Shown here one piece after another: positions 1 to 11,759 of a stretch of 64,000 nt of DNA. The position numbers were made by a program, and so were the translations under genes. The stretch is from Torymus aiolomorphi (lineage: Eukaryota; Arthropoda; Insecta; Hymenoptera; Torymidae): NCBI GenBank assembly GCA_036365515.1, contig CM070874.1:111959235-112023234 (forward strand), written 5' to 3'. The notes below the pieces were generated by a model. It saw only the letters and a list, made by a program, of their open reading frames with translations. It searched no databases and was not told the DNA's origin. Position 1 is the first letter of the stretch. Every line of letters begins with the position of its first letter.

Positions 1-290
1 GAGAGGGAGAGAGAGAGAGAGAGAGAAGGTTGGCTCGTCTTTCTCTCTCTCGCCAACGCCGTTCCTCTTCATCTCTCCTTATCGCGTTATCGCCAGCTCG
101 CTCGGACCTTCGCCTCTCCGCCGCTCTTCTCTCCCTCTCTCTCTCGCTTCTCGTCTCTCACTTTTTGCGCGGACGAGTCTATATGCGCCGGCTGTTGTAT
201 AGTAGCAGCACGTCTTTCGGCTTTGCGAATTTATGGCTTCACCGGGAGAGTGGATTTTTTAGCGCTGTAATCGAATTTAAGACTGATTTG
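1..290. other. Right part of a GC-rich skew island
   Basis: A (GA)n tract fills the first 27 bases, followed by CT-rich and CpG-containing sequence to about 180 and G/T-leaning sequence to about 290. The left flank lies outside the window. Open frames here translate to Ser/Leu/Arg low-complexity peptides and are not credible genes. Confidence 0.6.
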
Positions 291-727
291 TAATGTCGGT
301 GTAATATGTATATAGTTCTGGATGGGAACTGATAGTAGAGGACATTTTTTACTGTTTTATCGTGGTAATATACTTTACTGGCTGTAAAGAGAATAAGGAC
401 ATGGAGGAAAGTTATTAGGCTAATAAGTTTTAAGTAATTTGTATAGCGAATCAATTATCAGAGATAAGATCTTATCTCGGTGAAGATATTAACGGTTAAT
501 AAATTTTTCATTAATGCTGTATCTACTTTATGTTATCCTTGGTGCTATAATTATCAAGATTTTAGAAGTATTATTGTTTCGGAAAATAATATACAGAAAA
601 AAGCTGGAGAAATAATTGTGTCTACGTTGGCTAATAGACCAATTGAAATGAAAAACTCAAAAACCAAAATTACTTTAAGTATCTTATTAAGGCGATGTGA
701 ACCTCAAAATCAACCCAATTTCATTAT
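291..727. other. AT-rich spacer, nothing recognised
   Basis: AT-rich unique-looking sequence. An 83-codon open frame at 480-731 has AT-driven composition and no motif I recognise, so I do not call it a gene. Confidence 0.6.
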
Positions 728-1051
728 TTAATTAATAAACATTCGAACGTTTATTTGGAAAAGCAATTCTTTCAGGCGCTCCGTGTATGTAAATACTATG
801 CTCAGATTTTTTTTGTGCGATTCTATCAGCATTTCCATGAGATAAACACTTCTTAAAACTGGCAAAATTCGAAGTATACAGATCCCTACTTATCGGCATT
901 GCGGCTTTTATTTAATTAAATAAATTCTGAGTAAATTTTTGGAAAAACAGCTCTTTCAGGCGCTCCGTATATGTAAATACTATACTCAATTTTTTTTGTT
1001 AGCAATTCTATTATTATTTGCAAAAGAAATATACATTCTAAAATTTGTCGG
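728..1051 (+). repeat. Diverged direct duplication, two units 183 bp apart
   Basis: Two similar units, about 728-872 and 911-1051. The shared core reads CTTTCAGGCGCTCCGTRTA followed by TGTAAATACTAT in both, at about 769 and 952. The second copy has several substitutions and a different tail after the T-run. No terminal repeats or coding potential are visible. It may be a local segmental duplication or a remnant of a tandem repeat. Confidence 0.7.
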
Positions 1052-1739
1052 TAAGTACACATTACCTTAATTGAGAAAAATTAAATGACTCAATACGACG
1101 TAAAAACTTTTGTTTTATTTACGGTATTCTCTTAATCCGTTTCTGATGAAGGTTAATTTCATTCGAAATCAATTTGTCGGGAGATCTATAAAATTTTCAA
1201 CAAAACGTCTTTTTCTGAAAAGACATGTATTCATTCTTGGAGTTAAAGGCAGATGGTAATATTTATTAATATATAGTAAAATTAAATTCAATTAGAAAAG
1301 TATCTTACATTAATATCGCTAAATATTCGATGAATGTAGAGGCTCTCCGGGGAAGAATTGTGTCAATGGATTTGAGTCGTGATCTACACCATTATTTTCT
1401 TTATTTGAATAATTGAGCTATACGTACACTTTAGTTGAGATATAAAAAAATTGTCTTAATAACAAAAGTTATTTTTCACAGTAGGTATAATAAAAATAAT
1501 TAAAAATAATTACTTCTCTTCGTTATTATAAGGTATTTTAATTTTTCTTGTCGATCTTAATTTAATTGGAGAATAACCGATGACAAAAATGATTGATGAA
1601 AATCTAAAAATGAAAAAGATACGAAGGAAATAGTAAAATATTGGTAGATATGGAGTTGACTGCAAGCTCGGACATCCTCTTAATTTAAATACCGTCCTCC
1701 AAGCAAAGTATCTTTTATCTCAATATCACTTATAAAGCA
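1052..1739. other. AT-rich spacer, nothing recognised
   Basis: AT-rich sequence. A CTGATGAAGG...CGAAAT string near 1143-1170 resembles the core spelling of a hammerhead ribozyme, but I cannot form the required helices, so it is not annotated as one. Confidence 0.5.
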
Positions 1740-2775
1740 ATACATTAAAATACTCAGCCACCCTTCAGATATACAATTCCTAAAACCCAACTCTCTGCTA
1801 TACAATCATATTTTACAACCACTCTCTAAAGTTGAATTAGTGAATATTCACTAATTCTAGGGTGGATCAATTTTCACTAATGTTTAGTGATTTTTTCACT
1901 AATTCAACATTAGATACCCCCATACCAAAAACCATCACCAACTGCGACCCCAATCCCCTAAGCGATCCTCCATACATGTCAACCCGCAGCCCGTGATCGA
2001 CGACTTCGAGCACCTCTTAGACAAATCCATCAACCCCCAAGCCATAATAACCCTATCTCTCGCACCTCTCCACCCTCGGCGCTATCGCTCCCTAATATCG
2101 CGCACCTTTCGCCGGTCTCGGCTAATTCACTCGTCGCCGCCACCCCCTACCTTCTCCTCCTCATCCGCACCACGGCGACTCGAAGCCTTCGCGGAAACCG
2201 TTCCGACGCCTTCTGCTAAGAACCGCCGCCAGTATTAAAGGAAGCTACGTAGGTATATATACGTCTGGAACGGCGCCATTACTGCGGCTATATCCTTCTC
2301 TCTCGGGGCGGGTAGCGAGGGGGCGGACGCTGCTGCGCAAGCCAGTCGGAGATGAGGGAGAACCCGCAGGGAGAGAAAAAAGAGAGCAGAGCAGACGCGC
2401 GCAGATTGCGGGAGAGAGAGAGAGAGCGAGGGGAGCGGGAGTAGGTACATAATGGATCGAAATGGCCTGCGAGGGAGAGTGGAAGGGACGCGGAGGGGAA
2501 TAGTCGATGCTGCGCTGCTGCTTCTGTCTGTGTGTGGGTGTGTGTGTGTGTGGGTAGAGGAAGGTTGTACAGCGGATTTGATTTTCTTTGTGGTTCGGAG
2601 CTGTGGTTGCGTGTTCCCGGTGAATTGTAGCAGAGTGCTAATTGTTTCGGGTTTGAATGTCACTTGCCGGAGTTATCGGGCTCGATCTGTGTTTTATTAT
2701 GCGCGCAATGGTGTTTATATATCGTGGAGCAGGATTTCGTGCGCCTTGGGTGCACATGTATGGTATAGGTGACTT
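1740..2775. other. GC skew island
   Basis: Left flank 1740-2060 is C/A-rich (many CCC, ACC and CCA runs, little G). The core at 2060-2450 is CpG-rich and switches from CT-type to GA-type tracts. Right flank 2455-2770 is G/T-rich with a TG run near 2527-2552. The degraded palindrome 1822-1914 sits in the left flank. Long open frames on both strands here are low-complexity shadows. Confidence 0.7.
1822..1914. mobile_element. Degraded short palindromic element (same family as 20085-20286)
   Basis: Begins CTCTCTAAAGTTGAATTAGTG and ends CACTAATTCAACATTAGA, the inverted form of the start. The inside carries inverted ATTCACTAAT-type repeats. The ends match those of the intact 202-bp element at 20.1 kb, but this copy is only 93 bp, its right end is mutated and no TA duplication remains. 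It is a deletion derivative or decayed copy. Confidence 0.7.
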
Positions 2776-3300
2776 TAACACGTTTCATATGTCAATCTGG
2801 ATAGATTAGTTTGCTAATTATAGCGTTCAAATTAATGACTGAATACTTTATACCACGACTAAAATGTTTGGTATTAGGGTTTGGTAATAATAATTGTTTT
2901 AGGCTTTCACTGTGGTGTATAACTAGAGTGAATGGGAAGATAGCTGTTAACTGACAAATTTATTGCAAAAGCGTACATTAACAGAAGTAGTTCTGAAAAA
3001 TAGCTTTTTCTCGAATACTTGATAAGTGGGAAGTTAGAAAAAACTACTTTAAACAAAATTTAGCTTCAAAGTACTTATAAACTCCACGGTAATTTCAGCT
3101 GAAATTTTCGCCAATTTTCTCAAGTCACGCTATTTTGCGTCTCTTCTCTCCATTCCACACTTATGTTTTCTCATTACTGATTTATTAGCATCATTAGAAT
3201 AAATCGATAATTATGGAATTACTGGTCATTTTAACTTTATTAACAAATAAGAGAAAAAGTCTAAATTAATTTAATCTACAAATAAAGTGCGTTTGTACTG
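2776..3300. other. AT-rich spacer, nothing recognised
   Basis: AT-rich, no repeats, no coding-like frame and no hairpin that stands out. Confidence 0.6.
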
Positions 3301-3960
3301 CAATCAAACTAAGACTATACACATCAAATAACAATATTTTTATTCTTTACCCACCCCTCATATTTACTTTAACATTCCAATTAGTACAATTCCAAACAAA
3401 ACCATATCCCGACAACCGAAAAAAATCCTCTGACACCCATGACAATAGCCATACCCGCACCTCCGACCTCATTGTCCTACTTCCATTTCTATACCTTATA
3501 TATAATATGTACACACTACATCGACAGCCACTGCCGACAGAAATTAGAGCGAAATGGTTCGCCACAGGAGCGAGAGAAGAGCTGGCCATTAGGGCAGCGC
3601 GCACTTCTGTTGGTCGAGAGCGGAAGTAGCTCCGACGCGCGCCGAACTCGCATACACGTCTGAATTATGATTATTGCCGATGATAATGACGACGAGAGAC
3701 CACGCACGTACGCGCATTGCCTCGATTACGCCATACCGTAATAATCTCTCTCTTCGAGAGAGAAAGAGAGTTTTATTTTTACAAACAGATGTCCCTGAAT
3801 GCTCGGCTGCTCTTTATCGTATGCGGGGAAGGCGGGGGAGGAGAAGTAATTGGAGCGAGCGGACGGTGTGGGATATATCGACCACGGAGAAAGTAAAGGG
3901 TTTTTTCGGAGCCGAGGTGGTGAATACGTGAGCGAGGGACATCATTTGCGATGCGTTGAT
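3301..3960. other. GC skew island
   Basis: C/A-rich left flank 3345-3500, CpG-rich core with a CTCTCTCTTCGAGAGAGA self-complementary tract near 3746-3765, and a G-rich right flank 3820-3960. Confidence 0.7.
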
Positions 3961-4385
3961 GGTGTGTGTCTCGGCTGATGAAAATTTAACGGAAATGGAT
4001 TTAAAATGCGAGTATGTGGCACTAAGAGCTATTGTGATATCTGAAGGGTGAGTGAGTATTGGGTTATCAATTATTCGTCAGCAATTTTGTGTAAAATCGG
4101 TATTAACTGGGCGACTGGTATTGTGAACTTGTGAGAATAGGTTCGTGACAAAGTATTTTTAATAGTTGCCACGAAGTCGCACAATCAATGACAATATTAG
4201 GCATGTAAACGCATCATTATTTTACCATTTCAGAAGGACCATTGCAATAACGAATCTCATTTATTCTCACGCACACCTCAGCTCCAAAAGCCGCATATAA
4301 AGTACTCCATCTAACCATGACATAACCCAACCGCCAACGACAAACAATTACTATTATGTTGAGTGGCACCCTCCATGTTTAATAA
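3961..4385. other. Spacer of mixed composition
   Basis: G/T-leaning continuation of the previous island, then a short C/A-rich stretch (4260-4340) ahead of the Penelope-like insertion. No gene seen. Confidence 0.5.
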
Positions 4386-4494
4386 TTTAAATATTGTGAG
4401 GATCCTCGTGAGGGCCAATTCCAAGTCAACGATGTGTTTCATAGTTCTTTGGTGTAAATATGTAATGTAAATAAATGTAATACACCAAAGAACT

Positions 4495-4680
4495 ATGAAA
4501 CACATAGTTGACTGGAAAAACATCCAAATTTTAGATAGGGAAAACAATTACACGAAACGAATTATTTCCGAAATGTTACATATTAATTTAAATCATAACA
4601 CTATCAATAGAATAGAAGATACACAAAATTTGAATAATATATACAAAAAGCTGTTAAGAACGTTACATTTAAAAAGATAA
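4495..4680 (+). pseudogene. C-terminal remnant of Penelope-like RT/GIY-YIG endonuclease
   Basis: This 61-codon frame contains DRENNYTKRIISEMLHI, then an N...N spacing and a DTQNL...Y ending. That matches the last part of the GIY-YIG endonuclease domain at the end of Penelope-like polyproteins, which have a KIL(D)xExxYxKRxxSEMxHI block with the Glu in the metal-binding region and a closing D-T-x-x-L...Y. The GIY-YIG motif itself and the whole reverse transcriptase domain are absent. The first Met is only the first ATG after the truncation, not a real start. Confidence 0.75.
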
Positions 4681-4877
4681 ACAAGCGTGATTATATATAA
4701 ACCCCAGCGAAGCGTGCATTATGTTCTGCATACCATCTCGACTCTACTGGTATCTTATCAGTATCGACGTAGCTATTTATAGGTAAAGGTTTTTGCATAG
4801 ATTGTGTTTAATTTATTTGACTAGTTTTTTATTTTTATTTTTGTATGTGTTTTAACTCTATATATTTTTAATAAAGC

Positions 4878-4917
4878 CTGAAGAGGTCAGGGAACTTCCT
4901 GACGAAACGTTGCAATC
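4878..4917 (+). ncRNA. Hammerhead-ribozyme-like tail of the Penelope element
   Basis: CTGAAGA (4878-4884), a 6-bp stem GTCAGG/CCTGAC (4886-4891 with 4898-4903), then GAAAC (4904-4908) has the order of the hammerhead core CUGANGA - stem II - GAAA. Hammerhead motifs are established in Penelope-like elements. Against activity: there is one extra G at 4885 between the core and stem II, and I cannot identify convincing stems I and III or a cleavage triplet. Call it a fossil or look-alike. Confidence 0.35.
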
Positions 4918-4984
4918 TAGTATTCAAGATTGATTTCAAATTTATTTCTGGGAATTGGCCCTCACGAGGATCCTCACAACATTT

Positions 4985-5960
4985 AAATTTAAAAAATGGC
5001 AAACAATTACCCTCTTGCATATCACTCCACAGTAAATAATCTCAGAAAGTAGAGGGCGTGCACACCGTCGTCCCCCATTACATCCCACGTGCAACATATC
5101 CCCCTCGACCGCGCGAGCGCTCGGAAGAGAAAAAAAAGAAAAGAGCCCGTAAATTGGAGAAAAAAAGCTTGCATAACTTTCTTCACGACAAGTCACTTAT
5201 ATCCACTCGCAAGAAGACAAAAGACTCCACTCAGAGGTGAGAGCTCGGTGTCTCTCCTTACCTCATCCTATACCCACTACTGCTGCTGTTGCTCCTGAGG
5301 CCTTGAGAGCTCGCTCTCTCTCTCCCTCGCGCGCTCTTCTCGCCAGCCTTGCGGAACGAGCCGCGCGCGCGCACAGTCCGCGGCATTGTTCTCCACTGCC
5401 GGAGAACAAATACTAATCCTGCTAACCCACGCTCCTCTTCTATCTCCCGGAGATACGTACGTACGTACGTACGTAGGTACGTACCTATACGTGTGCGTGC
5501 GCGAGGTAGTAGACCAGTTCCCACGCGTGCGTACACAGAGCTCTGGTCGGCATTACGCGTCACGTATGTATATACGCCGATGTACCGGTTTCGCGCGCTC
5601 GCGATTATACCCCGAGCGAGCATGCCGAGAGGGCAATCTTATCTCTCTCTCTCTCTCGCGCGCGTGACACACGGCCCGGGAATATGAGAGCGAGGGTCTG
5701 CGTGTGCGTGTGCTAATGCGAGAGCGAGTGGTCGCCGCGCGACGAGTTTAAACCTTTCCGGGATACACGCTGATTAGGGCGGCGGCCCACGACGACGACC
5801 TGGCCGAATGATTAGATTCCGCGCGAGGAGGTGTGTACGGAGAGGTGTTGTAAGATGCGTGTAGGGGAGAAAGGTGTTTTGGTGTTGTTCGCAATTATAG
5901 GGATGACATTGAAGGTTGAAGAAAATTGTGATACGAAGATCTATCGATTAGGATAATTAC
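4985..5960. other. GC skew island with an (ACGT)n run
   Basis: Left flank 4985-5110 is C/A-rich. The core at 5290-5770 is strongly CpG-rich and contains an alternating ACGT microsatellite (about 5454-5476). Right flank 5830-5910 is G/T-rich. Two GATTAG motifs near 5772 and 5811 are possible homeodomain sites. Overlapping frames on both strands are CpG-driven Arg/Thr/Val peptides, not genes. Confidence 0.7.
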
Positions 5961-6300
5961 GTTGTTTGTCGCGTTTGGAGTTACGTATTATATAATAAGC
6001 AAGTGGTTATTGGGTGGTGGAAAAAAACATTGAATTTTTTATAATATTATTTAAGTCTTTTTTTAGAATGTTATCTAAGAAGTGATGGAGGGTTTTTTTT
6101 TGGAGAATTGAGAGACATCTTTTAGTAATAAATTTCCAGAAATTTATCATTTTAGAAAATAAATATATAGATTGTTATCTTATTCAGACATAAAAAATGA
6201 TAGAATTCGTAGACAATTTAATCATACCTTTAAAAAAGACATTAAAGCCTCTAGAAAAAAAAAACGTATAATTTTATTTTAATCCACATCTATCTTTTCC
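5961..6300. other. AT-rich spacer
   Basis: AT-rich with homopolymer T and A runs. Nothing recognised. Confidence 0.6.
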
Positions 6301-6660
6301 ATCTTGATACACATACAGGCAGCATGAAACGTACACCATCATCAGAACGCAGACTCAGCAGCAGCAGTAGCAGCAGCGACTCTCGGCTACAGTAGCCGAG
6401 CTTCTTAATCGTTTGAGGAAGTAAATCACGAGAGAGACGACCTTGGCGACTCGGAGAACTGCGCCCACGCTTAGAAAGAATGAGAGGGAGAGAGAGAGAC
6501 GTGGCGCAGTGTCCTCGGTCGTCTCAAATTATAGGCCGCGAGCGAGTGAGCGAGCCAGTCGAAACAGACGGAGACTGGACGAGTCCACGCGAGCCGTTAG
6601 ACAGTAGCTATAAAGGACGAGTATAGATGTATGTGTGCGTGGGGAATAGTGTGTGGGAGG
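6301..6660. other. GC skew island with a perfect 9-bp inverted repeat
   Basis: A CAG-type run (6356-6377) is followed by CTCGGCTAC-A-GTAGCCGAG (6382-6400), a perfect 9-bp inverted repeat around one base. Further right are GA tracts and a CTATAAAGG TATA-like string (6608-6616). A short G/T flank follows to about 6730. Confidence 0.6.
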
Positions 6661-7090
6661 TATCTTTGTAATTTATGCCGAGGAATTACTGTAATTTGTT
6701 TGAGAATTTTTGACGGACAAAGTTTTTGGGACTTGATTAAAAGTAAAAAGATTCGTTTCTTAGAAATTTCAAGGATTAATAATATTTTGCTGTAATATTA
6801 AAATTTCAATCATTGCTGAAAATTTTACACAAAATGAAAGAATTATCAAAAAATGAGTTATCTCTTCTACTATTTTTCTATGCAGCATTTTCAATTCAAT
6901 GTAAAAAAAAAAAAAAAAAACATTTTAATTGAGAGATAGAAGACTTGTGACTTTTACAAAAATTATAAAAATAACAATCGATATGTGAGAATATTTTTCT
7001 TTAGTGAATAATTTTCTTTCTCCATTATAAGATAATTTTTAGATAAATCATCCTTCGCAAAATTCAAAACCACGAAACTACCATCCTATA
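6661..7090. other. AT-rich spacer
   Basis: AT-rich, with an A18-type homopolymer at about 6903-6920. Nothing else recognised. Confidence 0.6.
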
Positions 7091-7660
7091 ATATACATCA
7101 AAACTAAACCTCCTTCGTAAAATAACTCGACGCGAGACCTCTCCTCATCGCGTCGAGCCTCCGGGCAATTAAAACTCTTTAATCTGCAGATTTCGCATCG
7201 CCGACTATAGCCCACATGCACACACACACACGTTTCCTTTCCACACGCGCGCGCTGCGCTGCGCTCGGCTCATTAGCGACATTCCGCATCGCTCTGCACC
7301 GGCTGACTCATCAGTAACGCGTACCTCCGAACGCGCGTCTCGCTCTCGGTATGCATGTATATGTATATATACGTACGCGGAGGCGCGCCGTTCGGATTTC
7401 GATCCTTATATACCGTCGTCACCGTGAGCTATTATTCTTCCTCTGAATTGAGATTCGTCTTTTTTTCGCCCGTCGCGTGTCGCGCGCGATCTGCGTTCTT
7501 GTTTCTCGTGTAAGAGGAGGAGAGGTGGAGTAGGAACGTGCAAGATAGGCTGTGAGGTGGAAATGAGTATTGTTCGCTTGAAAATACTCGGGCGCTGTCG
7601 AAATGCCTTTTTTTCTCGCTGCGAATCTGCAGAATGAGAAATAATATTTGCCGCAGGTTT
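7091..7660. other. GC skew island
   Basis: C/A-leaning left side, a CpG core 7225-7400 with a CACACA run and CGCG blocks, and a G-rich right flank 7510-7560. A GGGCAATTAAAACTC string (7167-7181) offers a homeodomain-type TAATT site. Confidence 0.6.
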
Positions 7661-8640
7661 CGCGCGTATTATATCTTAGAAATAATGCGTAGTATTTTAT
7701 ATTATTTTATTAGAGCTATTATATTCTCGAGGCCGCAATTACATAATCGGATTATGTATAATGCGGTTAAATCGAAGATCTCAGTGCTTATGGAGAAAAG
7801 CTGCGAAAAGATTTACGTATTGGATATCTATTGGTCGGTATCGGAGTCTTTCTTATGGTTAGGACCAGCTATTTAATAATTGATGACTTCTGTAGAAACT
7901 TACATCATCAGAAATAACTTATACTGACGAATTATTATAAGTTTAGTATTAATCATTAATCAGTCAATAATTGTTTACGGTTAATCTATACACTTATTTA
8001 AGATTGATCTAAATATTGTTGAACCATCTATTTGTAAAAATATTTTAAAATATTTGTTAATTCTACAAAGACGACTGTTTAACAAAACAAAGTAGGTTTG
8101 TGCAAAATTGAATAAGACATTACATAATGTCAGAGAGTAAAAGAACGCCTCTTGTAAAATGGCAAAATTTCAGGCGAGAGCATCATTGTAGCTCTGAGAA
8201 AAAAAAGCTAGATTGTTTCTGGCGCGCTGCGGACGAGTCGCGTGACTCTCGAGTTTAAATAATTCACAGCGTTCTCCTGTCTCCCTCTCTCTCCGTGGAA
8301 AAAAAGCTGTTCTGGCTTCACTGCCTTAAAAATAGCCGTGGACATTTCAAATTCCAAATGTTCTAGCGATGAGAATATTAAAAATTTTAATTGCTTCGTT
8401 ACCCTGAGTGTATGACATTTATTGTAATGCAAATCTATACGGTGTTAAAATATTTTAATTTATAAAAATTAATTTTACCATTGAAAAATGTTTTCATCTC
8501 TTTTCTTAAAGTACACAAAATATCATTCCTCTTGAAAAATAACTCTATCTATCAAAAAGAATATCAGTATCCATATATTATCAAACAAAACGACAAAGCC
8601 TCATAACAATTAGAAATGTCTACATCTGTTCAGCAACGTC
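7661..8640. other. AT-rich spacer
   Basis: Mostly AT-rich. A small GC patch at 8219-8300 has no clear skew. The 80-codon frame at 7634-7876 and the 74-codon minus frame at 8208-8432 show no domain or biased composition that I would trust. Confidence 0.55.
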
Positions 8641-9490
8641 GCTTCAAACTTTCAGACCAATTTTATACCTATCCAAAATAATATAACAATTTCTACTCCT
8701 ATTCACCATCACCCTTCTCTCACATCTCAAAAGCATACCCAACATCAATCCCCAAATCCACTATCGCGCAAAAATCACTCATCCCTCGCCATCTCTAAAG
8801 ACGTATTTTCCCACACCTTCGCCGTCCCGCAGAAACCCGAACGCTATGTATTCACACTCACCTCCGCGGCTATCAGTCGCGACTTCCGCGCGCTTTCTGC
8901 GGTACCCACACACACATTCACACACTCGGACAGAGCAGCGCTGGTCGATAACGGGCTGCGCAAGCGAGCACCGCAGACAGCCAGTGGGATGTTCATCGGA
9001 CACCGTATATCCTGTTATTCGTCCTACTGGAGAGAATAACAGGCCTGCGGGGGGAAAAAAAAGAAACGAAGAAAATCATAACAGCGCGAGTGAGCGACTC
9101 TTGTTCCTCCTCCTCCTCCTCCTGCGAGTACTATACTACTGCTCTGCATGCGTGCAGTAAGCTGCAGCTCTCTTCCTTTTGCAATGAGCGCGTGCGGGCG
9201 AGCGATAGTCAGTGAGCGAGCATCTCTCTCTCTCTTTCTTCCTCGTGCGGTGACATGTAGGTAGATATATACGCGATGTGCTCGGCTTTCGTTTTGAAAA
9301 GTGCATCCGCCTTTTCTTCCTCGCGCGGTTCATCGAGCGCGCGTATACGGAGTGTCGGGCGGTGCGTTATGCGCGCGGGCAAGATAAACTTTCCCCGTTG
9401 TCATGCGAATCTTTCGAGTCTTATAACGTTCTTGTGCAGGAGAGGGTTTTTGCTCAAACTGCATTATAGTGGTTTTGGGAGAAACTATTA
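8641..9490. other. GC skew island, very strong left-right asymmetry
   Basis: In 8701-8760 I count G=1, C=25, A=21, T=13. In 9421-9480 I count G=17, C=7. The core 8870-9370 is CpG-rich with CACA and CCTCCT runs. This is one of the clearest examples of the C/A to G/T switch. Confidence 0.8.
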
Positions 9491-9509
9491 TTAAAAAATG
9501 AATTGTTGG

Positions 9510-9615
9510 TAGGGGAACAGTTTTCCCAAACCAAGTTTCTCAATAGACATTTTTCCTAGTGGACATTTTTCCCAAAAACACTTTTTTCCAAAGACATTTT
9601 TTCCCCAATTTTTTT
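9510..9615 (+). repeat. Degenerate short tandem repeat (GACATTTTTCCCAA type)
   Basis: Five or six imperfect units of about 15-19 bp resembling GACATTTTTCCCAA (CAGTTTTCCCAAA, GACATTTTTCCTAGTG, GACATTTTTCCCAAAAA, CACTTTTTTCCAAA, GACATTTTTTCCCC), ending in a T-run. Confidence 0.7.
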
Positions 9616-10430
9616 TTTTATTTATTTAAAATTTAACATAGTAACAAACATTTTTCTAATATTTAGACTTAGATTTTGTTAAAGTTGCTAAAAAGAACTT
9701 TTATAACAATGTTGGCATTTGATAAATCTTAAATGAATAAATTTTTGTCTACACGATTCGAATGAAACTGACATTATCCAGTCTGTAAATATTATTGAAA
9801 TCAATTTTAATTTGACTTTTTTCTTAAGGTAGAACATAGATTAAAATATCAATTACTCACGCAGTGCGTCAGTAGCTGTGCTTATTGCAACAAAGAAGTT
9901 TAGATTTGCTTTTGAAACCTAAAATGATCATAACAAAACAAATCTTGATTTCTAGCATAAATGAAAAGTGTTTAAATTTAAAAATACACGCCAATTAATG
10001 AAGTAAACTTTAGAAGTAATATGTTAACTTACTTTAACTTTATAAGCAAAGCTCGGGAGCGAAGGATTTACTGAAGAAACGAAGTTATACTTGCACGTAA
10101 CTTTATTTAGATAAGAATCTAACCTTGATGGATAAAAAGCTTTAGTAAATAGCATTCCTGTACACTTAGAATAAGAATTTCATAAAAATAAAAAAAGGAT
10201 AAATAATATTTTGAAATCCTTTTTTAACCGTTAAACAATCTTCAATTAAATAATACACTAATAATAAAAATCTCCATTTTCACCGAAGTTTTGATCAACA
10301 ATAAACTCCAGGCTCTTCGTTAAACTCCAATAATTAGCTATCTATATTTAGACTCGAACTTAAAAATCAATACATTCTTTTATTTACATCTCATTTACTC
10401 GCAATTTTCCATAAAAAAAACAGACACAGA
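9616..10430. other. AT-rich spacer
   Basis: AT-rich, no coding-like frame, no inverted repeats seen. Confidence 0.55.
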
Positions 10431-11060
10431 ACGAACGAAACAAAACCCGGCATTTTCTTTTATTCATAAGCGCACCCCTTTCCCATATATGCAATTCGAT
10501 ACTTATCCGTCTAATGACAACGGTTTAAATTCATCGTGAGCTAAAGCTCCGGGACGTCCAGACTCTCAGCTGATTATGATGCTCGGGCCGCAATTTCATT
10601 AAATCGTCGCGATTTCCAGACGCGCGCGCGAGCGCCCACCGCGCCGGCGCACACATATAGCACCGCCGTCGTAAATCAGATCCGAGATAAGATTCGACCG
10701 GGGCCTATTAAGGCCAATTCCCATGTGTAATAAAATTCAATTCGGTGTGCGTCAAAACGTTCAGCCAGCGCATATGTGTGTATACGGAAACCCGAAACCG
10801 ATTAACCCCCGGCTATACGCGCGACGATTATGATAATTTCCGTTAGTAAATCACGTGGCGTTTAGAAGTCGAGGATGAGTTGGGTGTATAATAGGATGTC
10901 GGAGAGGGATGCTGTTGACGGGGGTCGACCCTTCGGAGCGATCTGCTTGGGCTGATCTGTCGACGCGATGCTTGGGCGAGTTACGAACGTGACGAAGAGC
11001 CCACTTTCGTCCATGGGTTCGGTATTGTCATCGTGCAGTTTCGTAGAAAATAGATAACTG
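10431..11060. promoter_or_regulatory. GC island of high complexity, possible cis-regulatory region
   Basis: Unlike most islands, 10490-10870 has little simple repeat and balanced base use. It contains an E-box-like CAGCTG (10568-10573), a GATAAG site (10686-10691), several TAATNN motifs and TCACGTGG (10851-10858). Left flank 10410-10480 is A/C-rich and the right flank 10865-11000 is G/T-rich. The motif content is suggestive only. Confidence 0.3.
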
Positions 11061-11292
11061 AAGGTAATAATGAAGTTTAAAGGACAGTTTACAAGATTTT
11101 ATTTTGTTGTCTAGATCATGTTGAGAGTTGCACTAGAAAAAGCTATATAACTGTCAACAGAATTGAAAACACTTCAAGTAAAAATTTGTTATTGAAAAAT
11201 AGAATTTTAAATAAAATAACAGTCGTTGACAAATTAGATCGATTTTTAATTTTGTCAACTTTAGGGGGCTTCGAGAATTGGTTACATTAATA

Positions 11293-11550
11293 CACTGAGA
11301 GAAAAGTTTTGGAAAAATTACTATACTATCTCGTAAAGCTACCACAGACTGTAAAAACCCGAAAAATTACCATACTTTTTTACAGTAAATTTTACAATAG
11401 AGTGTAGTAAATTTTCCTATATTTCTGGTAAAATTTCGTATAAAGTATGGTAATTTTTTTGGTTTTCACAGTCTATGGTCGTGTTCCCTGTACAAGATGA
11501 TAATTTTTATTGAACGTTTAGTACTTTTTTCTGTACTTTTTTTTTCAGTG
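11293..11550. mobile_element. Short TIR element, CACTGA family, TA duplication
   Basis: Starts CACTGAGAGAAAAG and ends with the inverse, CTTTTTTTTTCAGTG, with TA on both outer sides (11291-11292 and 11551-11552). The inside contains inverted AAATTACCATACTTT / AAAGTATGGTAATTT blocks. At 258 bp without coding capacity it is a MITE. TA target duplication points to the Tc1/mariner group, but I cannot name a family. Confidence 0.75.
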
Positions 11551-11622
11551 TACAGTTTGTTTGCAATTCTTTGTTTATATGATATCGTTTTTTACATTAT
11601 AACATGTAAACAATGGATTGTA

Positions 11623-11759
11623 ATAGTATATTACGCACCTAGGGAGGTAAAAACTTGGACAGTCCACAGCTCGTGTAAATTTCCACCCGAGCCGAAGGCG
11701 AGGGTGGCAAACACGAGATTTCGGCTGGCCAATTTTTCTCCCGTGGTGCGTATACTATT
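11623..11759. repeat. Hairpin repeat, variant of the GCGAAGC-tipped family
   Basis: AATAGTATATTACGC at the left is matched by GCGTATACTATT at the right, with imperfectly paired arms between. The tip reads CCACCCGAGCCGAAGGCGAGGGTGG. The outer arm sequence is shared with the hairpins at 51.5 and 54.9 kb, and the tip is an altered form of CCCGAGCGAAGCGAGGG. Confidence 0.75.

Larger units (their letters stand above)
4386..4984 (+). mobile_element. 5'-truncated Penelope-like retroelement fragment with inverted ends
   Basis: The two ends are inverted copies of one about 35-bp sequence: TTGTGAGGATCCTCGTGAGG...AATTCC at 4394-4422 and its reverse complement at 4950-4980. Inside the left end, 4424-4457 is an inverted copy of the element's own 4481-4516 segment, so the 5' end folds back, a layout known for Penelope-like elements. 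The plus strand then carries the C-terminal part of the reverse transcriptase-endonuclease frame (4495-4680), an AATAAA at 4870-4875, and a 3' tail CTGAAGAG...CCTGACGAAACGTTGCAATC (4878-4917) of the kind found at Penelope-like 3' ends. Most of the reverse transcriptase is missing, so the copy is dead. Confidence 0.8.

Noticed and set aside
480..731. 83-codon frame considered as a receptor-like gene fragment
   Set aside because: AT-driven composition and no recognisable motif.
1143..1170. CTGATGAAGG...CGAAAT string resembling a hammerhead core
   Set aside because: No stable stem II and no stems I or III can be drawn.
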